Origin: Desulfobulbaceae bacterium
GTDB lineage: Bacteria > Desulfobacterota > Desulfobulbia > Desulfobulbales > Desulfocapsaceae
Direction: 5' to 3'
DNA: 14,986 bases
Assembly (NCBI GenBank): GCA_031256095.1
Contig: JAIRRG010000166.1
Location: 1-14,986, forward strand
The notes below the pieces were generated by a model that saw only the letters and a list, made by a program, of their open reading frames with translations, was not told where the DNA came from and ran no database searches. Every line of letters starts with the position of its first letter. Position 1 is the first letter of the stretch. Positions 6,166 through 14,287 of the stretch are shown here, piece after piece. A program made the translations under genes and the position numbers.

Positions 6166-8956
6166 CTCCTCGGATATCGTCCCAAAAATCAGCAAAAAAC
6201 CGGGCATTCCTATCGTCTGGACGCTGCCGATTCTGGCCCTCTGCCTGTGCGGCTGGCTGCTGTTTACCAGTTGGCGCGACGCCGGCATCAAGATCACCGT
6301 CACCTTCACTAACGGCAATGGCCTGGTCGCCGGCAAGACCCAGGTCATCGCCAACGGCATCCCGGTCGGCCTGGTCAAGGAACTGACCCCGAATATCCAC
6401 GGCAACACCGTGAAAGCGGTCATTGAGATGCGCAAGGAAACCCGTCCCTATCTGGTCGAGGACACCCTGTTCTGGGTGGTGCGGCCACAGTTGTCGGCGG
6501 CCGGCGTCCAAGGGCTGGAAACCTTCATCAGTGGCATCTACATCGGCATCCGCGGCGGCTCGTCGGACGAGGAGCGCAACGATTTCACGGGTCTTGATTC
6601 CGTGCCGCCGATTGGCCTGGAATCACCGGGACTGCACATCACATTAACCGCCAAGACCCTGGGATCATTGCAAAATGGCAGCGGCGTCTACTTCAAAGAC
6701 ATCGAAATTGGCTCGGTGCAGGAATACAAATTGAAAGACGAACAGGTGGAAATTGCCGTCCACATTAAGCCGGAATACCAATCTTTGGTGCACCAGGACA
6801 GCCGTTTTTATCAAATCGGCAGTGTCAGCGTCGGCGGCAGTCTCACTGACTTGAAAATACAAATTCAATCGCTGTCCACCATCCTGCGCGGCGGCGTCAT
6901 GCTCTTGACGCCTGACAATCCCGACAGTACCGACAAAGGCAAGGTGGCGGAAAACGGCCAGGCTTTTCCCCTGTACGCCAACGCCGACGACGCTGGCTAT
7001 ACCCTGCCAGTTTATATCAGCCTGCCAAACGGCGCCGATAGCGTCAACACCGGCACCAAGGTGGTCTTTCAGGGCCTGGACGCCGGACGCGTCCGCGAGG
7101 TGCGGCTCAGCGACAACAGCTCGCTGAACAGCTCGCCGAACGGTCCGCCAAGCGGCCAACTGGAGGCGATCATTGCCCTTGATCCGAAATACAACTTCAT
7201 CCTCAAAGAGAATACGCGCTTTTGGCTGCTGAAACCTTCAATCAGCCCGACGGGAGTCAGCCATTTGGAAAATATCCTCATCGGCGCCCAGATCACTTTC
7301 CAGCCCGGCGACGGCCCGTCCCGTGACCACTTCCGCCTGGGCGAAGCGCCGCTGATCTCCTCCAACCGCCCCGGCCTCCGCTTCACCCTGACTAGTAGCG
7401 AGGCGGTATCTTTAAGCCCCGGCAGCCTGGTAACATTCAAGAATATACCAATTGGCGAGGTGGTGGCGACGCGACTGGCCGGCGACCGGATTGAGACCGA
7501 GATTTTCATTGACGAGGGCCATCAACAACTTATTCATCGCGATAGCCTGTTCTGGCAACAAAGTGGTGTCGATTTCAAAGCAGACTGGTCGGGGCTGTCG
7601 GTGACAACCGGTACCGCCAAACAGGTGCTGATGGGCGGCGCCGCCGTCATCAATCCACCTGGGAAAAAGCCGCGCCTAGCCCAGGCCGGCCAAAACTTCC
7701 CCCTGTACAGCAATTATCAGGCCGCGGCCGCGGCCCATCCCGAATTGCGGCCGCCCGGCCAACGGATTCAATTTTTGTCCGCCGAGACGGATGGCAGCAT
7801 CACCGAGGGAACACCGATTCTCTACAAAAATATCGCCATCGGCACGGTGGAAAGCCTGTCGTTGACCGCTGGCCCTGGAAACGTCCTGATCAACGCGGCG
7901 CTTGATCCGGAGCGCCAGGGCCTGATCGCCGAAGATAGCCGTTGCTACCCGCAGCCAGCGGTCGATTTTTCCGGCGGCCTGTCCGGCCTCAATCTCAAGG
8001 TGGCCCCGATGTCAGCCCTGTTACGCGGCGGCATCGCCTGTCTACCGGCGGCGGGGAAAATGCCACCGAAAAAGCCGCTGCCCCTTTATGCCTCGCGGGA
8101 AGAGGCGGAAAACGCCGGCAATCCGCTGATTATCATCCACATGAAAGAGATCGGCGGCCTGCGCGAGGGCGCGCCGTTGCGCTACCGCGGCGTCGATGTC
8201 GGAGTGGCGCGGTCGATCAGCTTTGGCGAAGGAGCCAAGGAGATCGTGGTCAAGGCGCGGATGAAGCCGGAGATGGCGCCGCTGCTGCGAGCCGGCAGCC
8301 GCTTCTGGCTGGCCAAGCCGGAAATTGGTCTTGACGGCCTGCGCGGCGCTGACGCCCTGCTCGGCGGCTATCTGCTGTTTCTGCCAGGCGATGGCCCACT
8401 CAGCCGGGAGTTCGTCGCCCTCGATGGGCCGCCGCAAGACCAGGCCACCGACGCCGCCGGTCTGACCCTGGTGCTGGAGACAAAACAGCTCGGCTCGCTC
8501 GCCGCTGGCTCACCAGTCTATTTCCGGCAGGTACGAGTTGGAGAAGTGACGAGCACGCGGCTGGCTAAAGGATTTAACCAGGTTTTCATCATTATTCGTG
8601 TCGAGCCGTCCTACGCCGCCCTGATTCGCCGGGGCACTCAGTTCTGGAACGTCAGCGGCATTCAGGTCAAAGCCGGGCTCTTTTCCGGCGTCAAGATCAA
8701 GAGCGAGTCGCTGACCAGCCTGATGAAGGGTGGCATTGCCCTGGCCACCCCACCCGGCGCCGAAGCCGGTGACAGGGCCAAAGACGGCGCCCATTTCACG
8801 CTGCACGACGAGATGAAAAAAGAATGGCAATGCTGGCTTGACGCCGAGGATAGAAACAGCGCCACCCCCGTTCCCGGCCCTGCCGATCCCGCTCCCGCCG
8901 GTCGGCCAGCCCCTCCTGAACGTGTCAAAGGGTTGGATGCGGGACAGAAAAGATAA
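6149..8956 (+). CDS. letB: LetB-like seven-MCE-domain envelope-spanning lipid transport protein
   Basis: A 935-residue inner-membrane-anchored periplasmic protein. The start is ATG 6149 (MNTSIDSSDI), inside the end of letA. The frame is open further upstream to 6002, but that would only translate letA out of frame. A single membrane helix (about residues 20-42) is followed by seven MCE repeats beginning near residues 47, 162, 284, 410, 538, 660 and 772. Typical phrases are GSGVYFKDIEIGSVQEYKL and GSPVYFRQVRVGEVTSTRL. Seven MCE domains match E. coli LetB (877 residues), which stacks as hexameric rings forming a hydrophobic tunnel between membranes; PqiB has three. A proline-rich tail (about residues 900-935) is extra. 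No pqiC-type lipoprotein gene follows, in keeping with the Let rather than Pqi arrangement. Confidence 0.9.
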   Translation: MNTSIDSSDIVPKISKKPGIPIVWTLPILALCLCGWLLFTSWRDAGIKITVTFTNGNGLVAGKTQVIANGIPVGLVKELTPNIHGNTVKAVIEMRKETRPYLVEDTLFWVVRPQLSAAGVQGLETFISGIYIGIRGGSSDEERNDFTGLDSVPPIGLESPGLHITLTAKTLGSLQNGSGVYFKDIEIGSVQEYKLKDEQVEIAVHIKPEYQSLVHQDSRFYQIGSVSVGGSLTDLKIQIQSLSTILRGGVMLLTPDNPDSTDKGKVAENGQAFPLYANADDAGYTLPVYISLPNGADSVNTGTKVVFQGLDAGRVREVRLSDNSSLNSSPNGPPSGQLEAIIALDPKYNFILKENTRFWLLKPSISPTGVSHLENILIGAQITFQPGDGPSRDHFRLGEAPLISSNRPGLRFTLTSSEAVSLSPGSLVTFKNIPIGEVVATRLAGDRIETEIFIDEGHQQLIHRDSLFWQQSGVDFKADWSGLSVTTGTAKQVLMGGAAVINPPGKKPRLAQAGQNFPLYSNYQAAAAAHPELRPPGQRIQFLSAETDGSITEGTPILYKNIAIGTVESLSLTAGPGNVLINAALDPERQGLIAEDSRCYPQPAVDFSGGLSGLNLKVAPMSALLRGGIACLPAAGKMPPKKPLPLYASREEAENAGNPLIIIHMKEIGGLREGAPLRYRGVDVGVARSISFGEGAKEIVVKARMKPEMAPLLRAGSRFWLAKPEIGLDGLRGADALLGGYLLFLPGDGPLSREFVALDGPPQDQATDAAGLTLVLETKQLGSLAAGSPVYFRQVRVGEVTSTRLAKGFNQVFIIIRVEPSYAALIRRGTQFWNVSGIQVKAGLFSGVKIKSESLTSLMKGGIALATPPGAEAGDRAKDGAHFTLHDEMKKEWQCWLDAEDRNSATPVPGPADPAPAGRPAPPERVKGLDAGQKR

Positions 8957-8988
8957 ACATCTGGTTTCTAGCATATATTTGATTCATT

Positions 8989-9005
8989 GAGCGAATAAAT
9001 GAAAC
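8989..9005 (+). other. Leader-like sequence resembling the start of the TPR-GT41 genes
   Basis: The 17 bases here (GAG, C, then GAATAAATGAAAC) match 16 of 17 bases of the start region of the third TPR gene at 13792-13808. The ATG at 8999 opens a frame of only three codons (Met-Lys-His-stop). It may be a relic of a lost paralog start, or chance. Confidence 0.35.
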
Positions 9006-9048
9006 ATTGAAGTACCATGTATATTGAGCATTTGCGTGATATAACCGC

Positions 9049-9079
9049 TTGACATGCTCCACAATCGTGCGAGTAAAAA
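9049..9079 (+). promoter_or_regulatory. Putative sigma-70 promoter of the glycosyltransferase cluster
   Basis: A perfect TTGACA (9049-9054) is followed after 19 bases by TAAAAA (9074-9079), a 4/6 match to the -10. The spacing is longer than ideal. It lies about 36 bases ahead of the ATG at 9116 in the 159-base gap after letB. No clear terminator for the letAB operon is seen in this gap. Confidence 0.45.
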
Positions 9080-9115
9080 GCCTTGCGATTTAACCAGGGG
9101 GAGTAAAAGCGTCTT

Positions 9116-11146
9116 ATGCCAGATGGGAAACGGAAAATCGGAAGCTTGCCTTCTTCAAAAAAACTCTATTCTGACGGGATAGCCCTCTACCAAAAGGGCG
9201 CTTTCGCCGAAGCCGAGCAGGCATTCGCGCGGACAGTAATGGCCAAGCCAAATTATGCCGACGCCTGGCACATGCGCGGGGTTTGCTGTTTGGTGCTGAA
9301 CCGCTTGGGTGATGCCGAAGCCTTCATCCGCAAGGCCCTGACGCTCAAAAAAGATGCTGATTTCTACGCCAATCTCGGCATTACATTGGTGGAAGCCCAC
9401 AAGGACGATGAAGCGGCAATAGCCGCTTACCGCGCAAGCCTGGCCTTGAATCCCCGCAACGCCCAGGTCTGTTCCAATCTCGGCAATCTGCTCAAGAAGC
9501 GACAGGAGAATGAGGAAGCGGAGGCGCTGTACCGGAAAGCGATCAAGCTTAAACCGGATTCCGTCTACGCCTTGGCCAATCTGGGGGCGTTGCTGCTTGA
9601 CCGCAAGCGTTATGAGGAGGCCGAACAGCTCCTGCGCCGCAGTCTGGCGCTCAATCCAGCTTTTCCCAACGCCATCAAGACGCTCGGGACGCTCCTGGAG
9701 AAAACCTGGCGGACGTCCGAGGCCATTGCCCTGTTCACAGCAGCGGGCAAATGGGGCCATCTGGCGGGGAACCTGCGGATGCTGGCAGCGTGGGACGATC
9801 TGGCAAAGGTCGATGCCGCCGCCATCCGTGACCTGCAAAGCGACCGTCAAAATGCAACTACGCCGTGGCTGCTCTTGAATTTGCCGGATATGACGGCGCA
9901 ATTGCAACGCAAGGCGGCGCGCGACTTCGCCGTGGCCGAGTTGGATGCCGAGTTGCAACGGCCAGCCCTGGTGAATTCCGTCACGCGCGGTGGCCCGCTA
10001 CGCATCGCTTACCTGTCGGCGGATTTTTATAACCATGCGACCATGCACCTTCTGGCCGGCGTGCTGGAAGCTCATGATGCGGCACGGGTCGAGGTGCATC
10101 TGTTGTCGATCAACACGCGCTCCGCCAAAGATGACGACCCCTATGCCCGGCGCATTGCCGCCCTGCCGGCAACCTTCCACGATCTGTCACAGGCTTCCAA
10201 CATGGAGGCGGCGGAGCGGATCGCCGGGATTGCGCCGCATTTGCTGATCGACCTCAAGGGCTATACGACTGACGCCCGCTTTGGTATTACAGCGCGGCGG
10301 CCAGCGCCAGTAATCATCAATTGGCTCGGCTACCCCGGCACGCTAGGCCATGAGCGCCTGGCCGATTACATTATTGGCGACCCGGTCGTGACGCCACCCG
10401 ATCATGCCGCGGATTTCAGTGAAACCCTGGCGCTGATGCCGCACTGCTACCAGCCCAACGACCGCTCGCGCCCGCTGGGGGCAACGGCCAGCCGCGGCGA
10501 AGAAGGCTTGCCGGAAAGCGGCCTAGTGTTTTGCAGTTTCAACCAATTCATCAAGATCAATCCCGCAACTTTCGACATTTGGTGCAAATTGCTTGCCGCC
10601 ACACCCGGCAGCGTCCTCTGGCTCTTGGCCGATCCCAGATACCAAAAGGGCGAAACGAATCTGAGGCGCGAGGCCGAAAAGCGCGGCATTGCCCACGACC
10701 GGCTGGTTTTCGGCCAGCGTAAGCCGTTGGCGGCACATCTGGCGCGGCTGCCGCTGGCCGATCTGGCGCTCGATACATTTCCCTGCAACTCGCACACCAC
10801 CGCATCCGACACCCTGTGGGCAGGTGTGCCATTGGTGGCGCGGATGGGCCGGACATTTGCCAGCCGCGTTTCCGCCAGCCTCTTGACGGCACACGGTTTT
10901 CCCGAACTCATCGCCTCAGATGACGACTCCTATTTCGAACTGATCATGTCCTTGGTCAAGGTGCCAGAGAAGCTGCGCGATATTCGCCGGAAACTCGATG
11001 CCGCCCGGCTCAATTCACCCCTGTTCGACACCGCCCGCTTCACGCGCGACCTGGAACGGCTCTATGAGGCCATCTGGCGCCACCATACGCCGGCGAACAA
11101 CAGGGCGCCGATTGTTCTGGATCCTGCGCAACATAACGGAATTTGA
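9116..11146 (+). CDS. TPR protein with GT41 (O-GlcNAc transferase/SPINDLY-like) catalytic domain
   Basis: Probable cytoplasmic protein O-glycosyltransferase of 676 residues. About six TPR units fill residues 15-215 (for example VCSNLGNLLKKRQENEEAEA), then a linker and the two Rossmann-like lobes of family 41. Visible motifs are YLSADFYNHATMH (299-311), whose histidine lies where human OGT has its His498 region; NWLGYPGTLG; ADYIIGD; CSFNQFIKI with Lys480 where OGT has UDP-contacting Lys842; and LDTFPCNSHTTASD (Asp553-Asp565), matching OGT's HTT nucleotide-binding loop. All key positions look intact. The TPRs would form the acceptor-binding superhelix, and the donor is probably UDP-GlcNAc or another sugar nucleotide. 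GGGGGAG lies 12 bases before the ATG. The stop overlaps a possible TTG of the methyltransferase frame, so the two are probably co-transcribed. The acceptor is unknown. Confidence 0.9.
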   Translation: MPDGKRKIGSLPSSKKLYSDGIALYQKGAFAEAEQAFARTVMAKPNYADAWHMRGVCCLVLNRLGDAEAFIRKALTLKKDADFYANLGITLVEAHKDDEAAIAAYRASLALNPRNAQVCSNLGNLLKKRQENEEAEALYRKAIKLKPDSVYALANLGALLLDRKRYEEAEQLLRRSLALNPAFPNAIKTLGTLLEKTWRTSEAIALFTAAGKWGHLAGNLRMLAAWDDLAKVDAAAIRDLQSDRQNATTPWLLLNLPDMTAQLQRKAARDFAVAELDAELQRPALVNSVTRGGPLRIAYLSADFYNHATMHLLAGVLEAHDAARVEVHLLSINTRSAKDDDPYARRIAALPATFHDLSQASNMEAAERIAGIAPHLLIDLKGYTTDARFGITARRPAPVIINWLGYPGTLGHERLADYIIGDPVVTPPDHAADFSETLALMPHCYQPNDRSRPLGATASRGEEGLPESGLVFCSFNQFIKINPATFDIWCKLLAATPGSVLWLLADPRYQKGETNLRREAEKRGIAHDRLVFGQRKPLAAHLARLPLADLALDTFPCNSHTTASDTLWAGVPLVARMGRTFASRVSASLLTAHGFPELIASDDDSYFELIMSLVKVPEKLRDIRRKLDAARLNSPLFDTARFTRDLERLYEAIWRHHTPANNRAPIVLDPAQHNGI

Positions 11147-11202
11147 GACGATTGAAACAGGGCGAGAATAGCAACAAGCAACAACGAGGAGATGGGCTGC
11201 TG

Positions 11203-11826
11203 ATGCCACATAAGAACGCATTGCACGAAACATCGTCTGCGTCAATCGCAGAGCCACGCCGATTGAATGTCGGGTGCGGGCGAAACGTCATGCCAGGATG
11301 GATCAATCTCGATTCGGCACGTCTTCCCGGCATCGACATCATCGCCGACTTGGAACAGTGCGCCGAGATACCACTTCCGATTGCTGATAACAGTATCGAC
11401 GAGATACTAATGTCGCATGTCATTGAGCATATCCGCGCGCCTCTGCCGCTGATGCAGGAACTCCATCGCATCGCCCGCCCCAGAGCCAAAACCATCATCC
11501 GCGTTCCCTACGGATCAAGTGACGACGCCTGGGAAGACCCGACCCATGTCAGAGCTTACTTCCTGCAAAGCTTCGGTTACTTTTCTCAGCCTTATTACTG
11601 GCGCGCGGATTACGGCTATCGGGGCGACTGGCAACCAATGGAGATCACGCTTAAACTGAACAAAAAACGTTTCGCGTCAATGTCTCAGCCAGCGATGTTG
11701 GCGGTCGTCAACCAGGAGCGCAATGTTGTATCGGAAATGATCGGCGTGCTGGAGGCCGTCAAGCCGCCGCGCCAACCACGGCGCGAATTGCAAACGCTGC
11801 CAACGATCAGGATCGCGCTTGTTTAG
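11203..11826 (+). CDS. Class I SAM-dependent methyltransferase
   Basis: A 207-residue methyltransferase. Motif I is LNVGCGRNVMPGWINLD (from residue 21), the SAM-binding glycine loop with the acidic residue after strand 2. SHVIEHI (72-78) is the usual motif after strand 4. DPTHVRAYFLQSFGYF (from residue 112) is a signature I associate with methyltransferases of surface-glycan and glycosylation clusters. The ATG at 11203 is preceded by GAGGAG about 11 bases away. A TTG at 11143 overlapping the upstream TGA would add 20 polar residues and is less likely. It sits between two TPR-GT41 genes on the same strand, so it may methylate the sugar added by them, or a precursor. That substrate is inference; small molecules or protein remain possible. 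Confidence 0.85.
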   Translation: MPHKNALHETSSASIAEPRRLNVGCGRNVMPGWINLDSARLPGIDIIADLEQCAEIPLPIADNSIDEILMSHVIEHIRAPLPLMQELHRIARPRAKTIIRVPYGSSDDAWEDPTHVRAYFLQSFGYFSQPYYWRADYGYRGDWQPMEITLKLNKKRFASMSQPAMLAVVNQERNVVSEMIGVLEAVKPPRQPRRELQTLPTIRIALV

Positions 11827-11887
11827 TCCAAAGCGCGGCCTATTTGCCTTCATGCTCCTATAACAATCCGATCCCTCAAATGAATAC

Positions 11888-12373
11888 ATGAAACGCCGAC
11901 CGCCCTTTTCCACCGCGCGAAAGCCAGCGACTACCGCAGTCAATACCGACGACGAGGCGCTATACCGCCGCGCCCTTCAATGCTATGAGCAGGGCCGCTA
12001 TGACGAAGCATTTGCCATCTGCGAGAGCTTGAGGTCACGCCCAGCTTTCCAAGGCAGGGCCTGCCTGGTGCTGGGTTGTATCCACCTGCTGCGCCAGCAG
12101 GCCGAGGCCGCCGAGACCGTATTGCGGATTGCCGCGCAAAAACTGGGTTCAACCGACGCCTGGTACAACTTGGCCTTGGCCTTGACAGCTACGGACAAGC
12201 CGGAACAAGCCGAGAAGGCCTATCGTCAGACCTTACAACTTGACCCAAAACAGCCTAAGGCCTGGAACAATCTCGGCAATCTGCTCAATCGTGGTCACGA
12301 ATGGGAGCCGCCCCAGCAGGCCATCGAGTGCTATCGGCGGGCAATAGAGCTACAGCCTGACTATGCTCGCGCT
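11888..12373 (+). repeat. Paralogous repeat, copy 1 (5' end of second TPR-GT41 gene)
   Basis: These 486 bases align codon for codon with 13802-14287. By hand count about 120 of 162 residues are identical, with long identical DNA words (for example the 28 bases ending near 12380). The similarity stops abruptly after the fourth TPR unit. Confidence 0.9.
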
Positions 12374-13735
12374 CATGTCAATCTGGCTTTCGCCCGCAGA
12401 AAATTGGCCGACTGGTCCGAGGCCGGCGGACCGCAACCAGCCCAACTGCTCTCCATCATCGACAATAGCAAGAGTAACGCCCATGATCCCCTGTCCTTAC
12501 TGGCCTGCCCCGGAACCTCGCCGGAATTGTTGCGCGACATGGCGGCATCCTATGCCCGTTCACGCTGGCGTCGCGAACTGAGCCTGCCGCCGCTGGTCAA
12601 TAAGGTCGCCGACCTGAGCGGCAGGCGCATCCGGGTCGGTTATCTGTCCGCCGATCTCCGCAAGCACCCTGTCACCCACCTGATCACCGACGTCATTGCC
12701 CATCATGACCGGGAGCGCTTTGAGGTCTTCCTCTATGCCTACGGGCCGGAGATCGAAGACGAAGAACGGCAGACATTGCGACGGTTGGCCGAGCATTTTA
12801 CCAGCGTCTCCGCCCTGAGTGACCGCGCCGCCGCCGAAAAGATTCGTGCCGACGGCATCGATCTGCTGGTTGACCTGACCGGCTTTACCATCCATGCCCG
12901 CCTGGGCATCACCGCCCTGCGCCCGGCAGCGGTCATTGCCTCGTGGTTGGGTTATATCGGCAGTCTCGGCGAACCACGCCTCGCCGACTACATTATCGGC
13001 GACGCCATGGCCACACCGCCGGAACGGGCCCGTGATTTCAGCGAATCTCTGGCCCTGATGCCGCACTGCTTCCAGCCTAACCGGGCGCTGACAGCGGCCA
13101 TGCCCGTGCCCAACCGCCAGGCGGAGAATCTGCCCGACGATGCCTTTGTCTTCTGCAGCTTCAACCAGTGTTTCAAACTGTCCCCTGACCTATGGGACGA
13201 CTGGTGTCGTATTTTATCAAGCACCGGCAATAGCGTCCTTTGGCTGGCCCCGATAAACCCTGTTGCCCGCGACAACCTGCGGCGCGAGGCGGTACGGAGA
13301 GGGATCGCAGCGGAGCGGCTGATATTTGCCAAATGGCGTTCTTTACCCGAGCACCAGGGCCGCTTAGCTCTGGCTGACTTGGCCCTCGACACCTGGCCTT
13401 ATAACTCTGGCACCACGGCCAGCGACGCCCTACGCGCCGGTGTGCCGCTCGTGACCATGATTGGAGATACCTTCGTTGGCCGCATGGGGGCCAGCCTGTT
13501 GCACTGCTTGGGTCTTGACGAACTGATTACCAAAGATCGCGCCAGCTATACCGCTCTGGCGGTGGCCTTGGCCATGGACAAGGCCCGGCTTCATGCTCTC
13601 AGGGCGACGCTGGCCTCTCGCCTGCCAAATGCGCCCCTGTTTGACCCGCAGCGTTTCTCTCGCGACCTCGAGCGCCTGTTTCAGGCCATGCTCGACCAGC
13701 GGGCGCGGGGGCAATCGGGCATCGTCAGGGCCTGA
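11888..13735 (+). CDS. Second TPR protein with GT41 catalytic domain (short TPR array)
   Basis: A 615-residue protein starting MKRRPPFSTARKP. It has only about four TPR units (residues 24-162), then the linker beginning LADWS (173), then the GT41 domain. Motifs are GYLSADLRKHPVTH (251-264), SWLGYIGSLG, ADYIIGD, CSFNQCFKL with Lys430, and LDTWPYNSGTTASD (Asp501-Asp513). The histidine of the HTT loop seen in the first enzyme is glycine here (Gly508). I know GTTASD as a frequent variant in bacterial SPINDLY-type proteins, so this is probably a subclass rather than a dead enzyme. The first 162 residues match the next gene at roughly 120 positions without gaps. There is no Shine-Dalgarno sequence before this ATG, unlike its paralog. 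It is likely cytoplasmic, with acceptor and donor unknown. Confidence 0.9.
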   Translation: MKRRPPFSTARKPATTAVNTDDEALYRRALQCYEQGRYDEAFAICESLRSRPAFQGRACLVLGCIHLLRQQAEAAETVLRIAAQKLGSTDAWYNLALALTATDKPEQAEKAYRQTLQLDPKQPKAWNNLGNLLNRGHEWEPPQQAIECYRRAIELQPDYARAHVNLAFARRKLADWSEAGGPQPAQLLSIIDNSKSNAHDPLSLLACPGTSPELLRDMAASYARSRWRRELSLPPLVNKVADLSGRRIRVGYLSADLRKHPVTHLITDVIAHHDRERFEVFLYAYGPEIEDEERQTLRRLAEHFTSVSALSDRAAAEKIRADGIDLLVDLTGFTIHARLGITALRPAAVIASWLGYIGSLGEPRLADYIIGDAMATPPERARDFSESLALMPHCFQPNRALTAAMPVPNRQAENLPDDAFVFCSFNQCFKLSPDLWDDWCRILSSTGNSVLWLAPINPVARDNLRREAVRRGIAAERLIFAKWRSLPEHQGRLALADLALDTWPYNSGTTASDALRAGVPLVTMIGDTFVGRMGASLLHCLGLDELITKDRASYTALAVALAMDKARLHALRATLASRLPNAPLFDPQRFSRDLERLFQAMLDQRARGQSGIVRA

Positions 13736-13769
13736 GGCCGACGTACCATGTTTGCAGACAAAACCGTAT

Positions 13770-13790
13770 CGGTATCACCCACCAATACCG
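13770..13790 (+). promoter_or_regulatory. Small hairpin abutting the Shine-Dalgarno of the third TPR gene
   Basis: CGGTAT (13770-13775) and ATACCG (13785-13790) can pair around a 9-base loop. The right arm ends on the first base of the GGGAG ribosome binding site (13790-13794), so folding could affect initiation. The stem is only 6 bp and the effect is speculative. Confidence 0.3.
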
Positions 13791-13794
13791 GGAG
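13790..13794 (+). promoter_or_regulatory. Shine-Dalgarno (GGGAG) of third TPR gene
   Basis: GGGAG lies 7 bases before the ATG at 13802. The equivalent position before the paralog at 11888 reads CTCAA and lacks any Shine-Dalgarno match. Confidence 0.75.
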
Positions 13795-13801
13795 TGAATA
13801 A

Positions 13802-14287
13802 ATGAAACGCCGTTCGCCCTTTCCCAGTGCGCGGAAACCCGCCGCTAGCGTGGTAAATGCCGCCGACGAGGCAGAATACCGCCGCGCCTTTCAGTGCTAT
13901 GGGCATGGCCGCTATGACGAAGCACTTGCTCTCTGCGAGCGCCTGAGGTCACGCCCAGATTTCGAAGGCAAGGCCTGTCTGGTGCTGGGTTGTATCCAAC
14001 TGCTACGGCAAGAGACCGAGGCCGCCGAAAGCGCATTGCGGATCGCGGCGCAGAAAGTGGGCTCAGCCAATGCCTGGTACAATTTCGCTTTGGCCTTGAA
14101 GGCGACAAACAAGCTGGAGCAAGCCGAGGAGGCTTATCGTAAGACATTGCAACTCGACCCGAAGCAGCCTTATGCCTGGAGCAATCTCGGCAATCTGCTC
14201 AATCATGGTGATGACCGCGAACGGCTCCACCAAGCCATTGAGTGCTACCGGCGGGCCATAGAGTTGCAGCCTGACTATGCTCGCGCT
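13802..14287 (+). repeat. Paralogous repeat, copy 2 (5' end of third TPR gene)
   Basis: Partner of 11888-12373. Both copies reach the same codon (His163) before their architectures differ, marking a gene duplication followed by gain or loss of TPR units. Confidence 0.9.

Noticed and set aside
5545..6435. Leftward 296-residue frame.
   Set aside because: Antisense to letA and letB, with low-complexity composition and no motif.
8957..9115. Rho-independent terminator or small RNA after the letAB operon.
   Set aside because: The gap is AT-rich, but I find no GC stem followed by a T run.
9155..9958. Leftward 267-residue frame opposite the first TPR-GT41 gene.
   Set aside because: It is the mirror of a TPR-coding region, with no start signal or family similarity. 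Similar antisense frames lie opposite the other TPR genes.
11836..11864. Separate promoter before the second TPR-GT41 gene (TATAAC at 11859-11864).
   Set aside because: There is no -35 at the correct spacing; the TTGCCT at 11844 is only 9 bases away.
13388..13426. The His-to-Gly change in the second GT41 enzyme as proof of an inactive enzyme.
   Set aside because: The GTTASD form is, as I recall, widespread in bacterial GT41 proteins, and the lysine and aspartate positions are intact.
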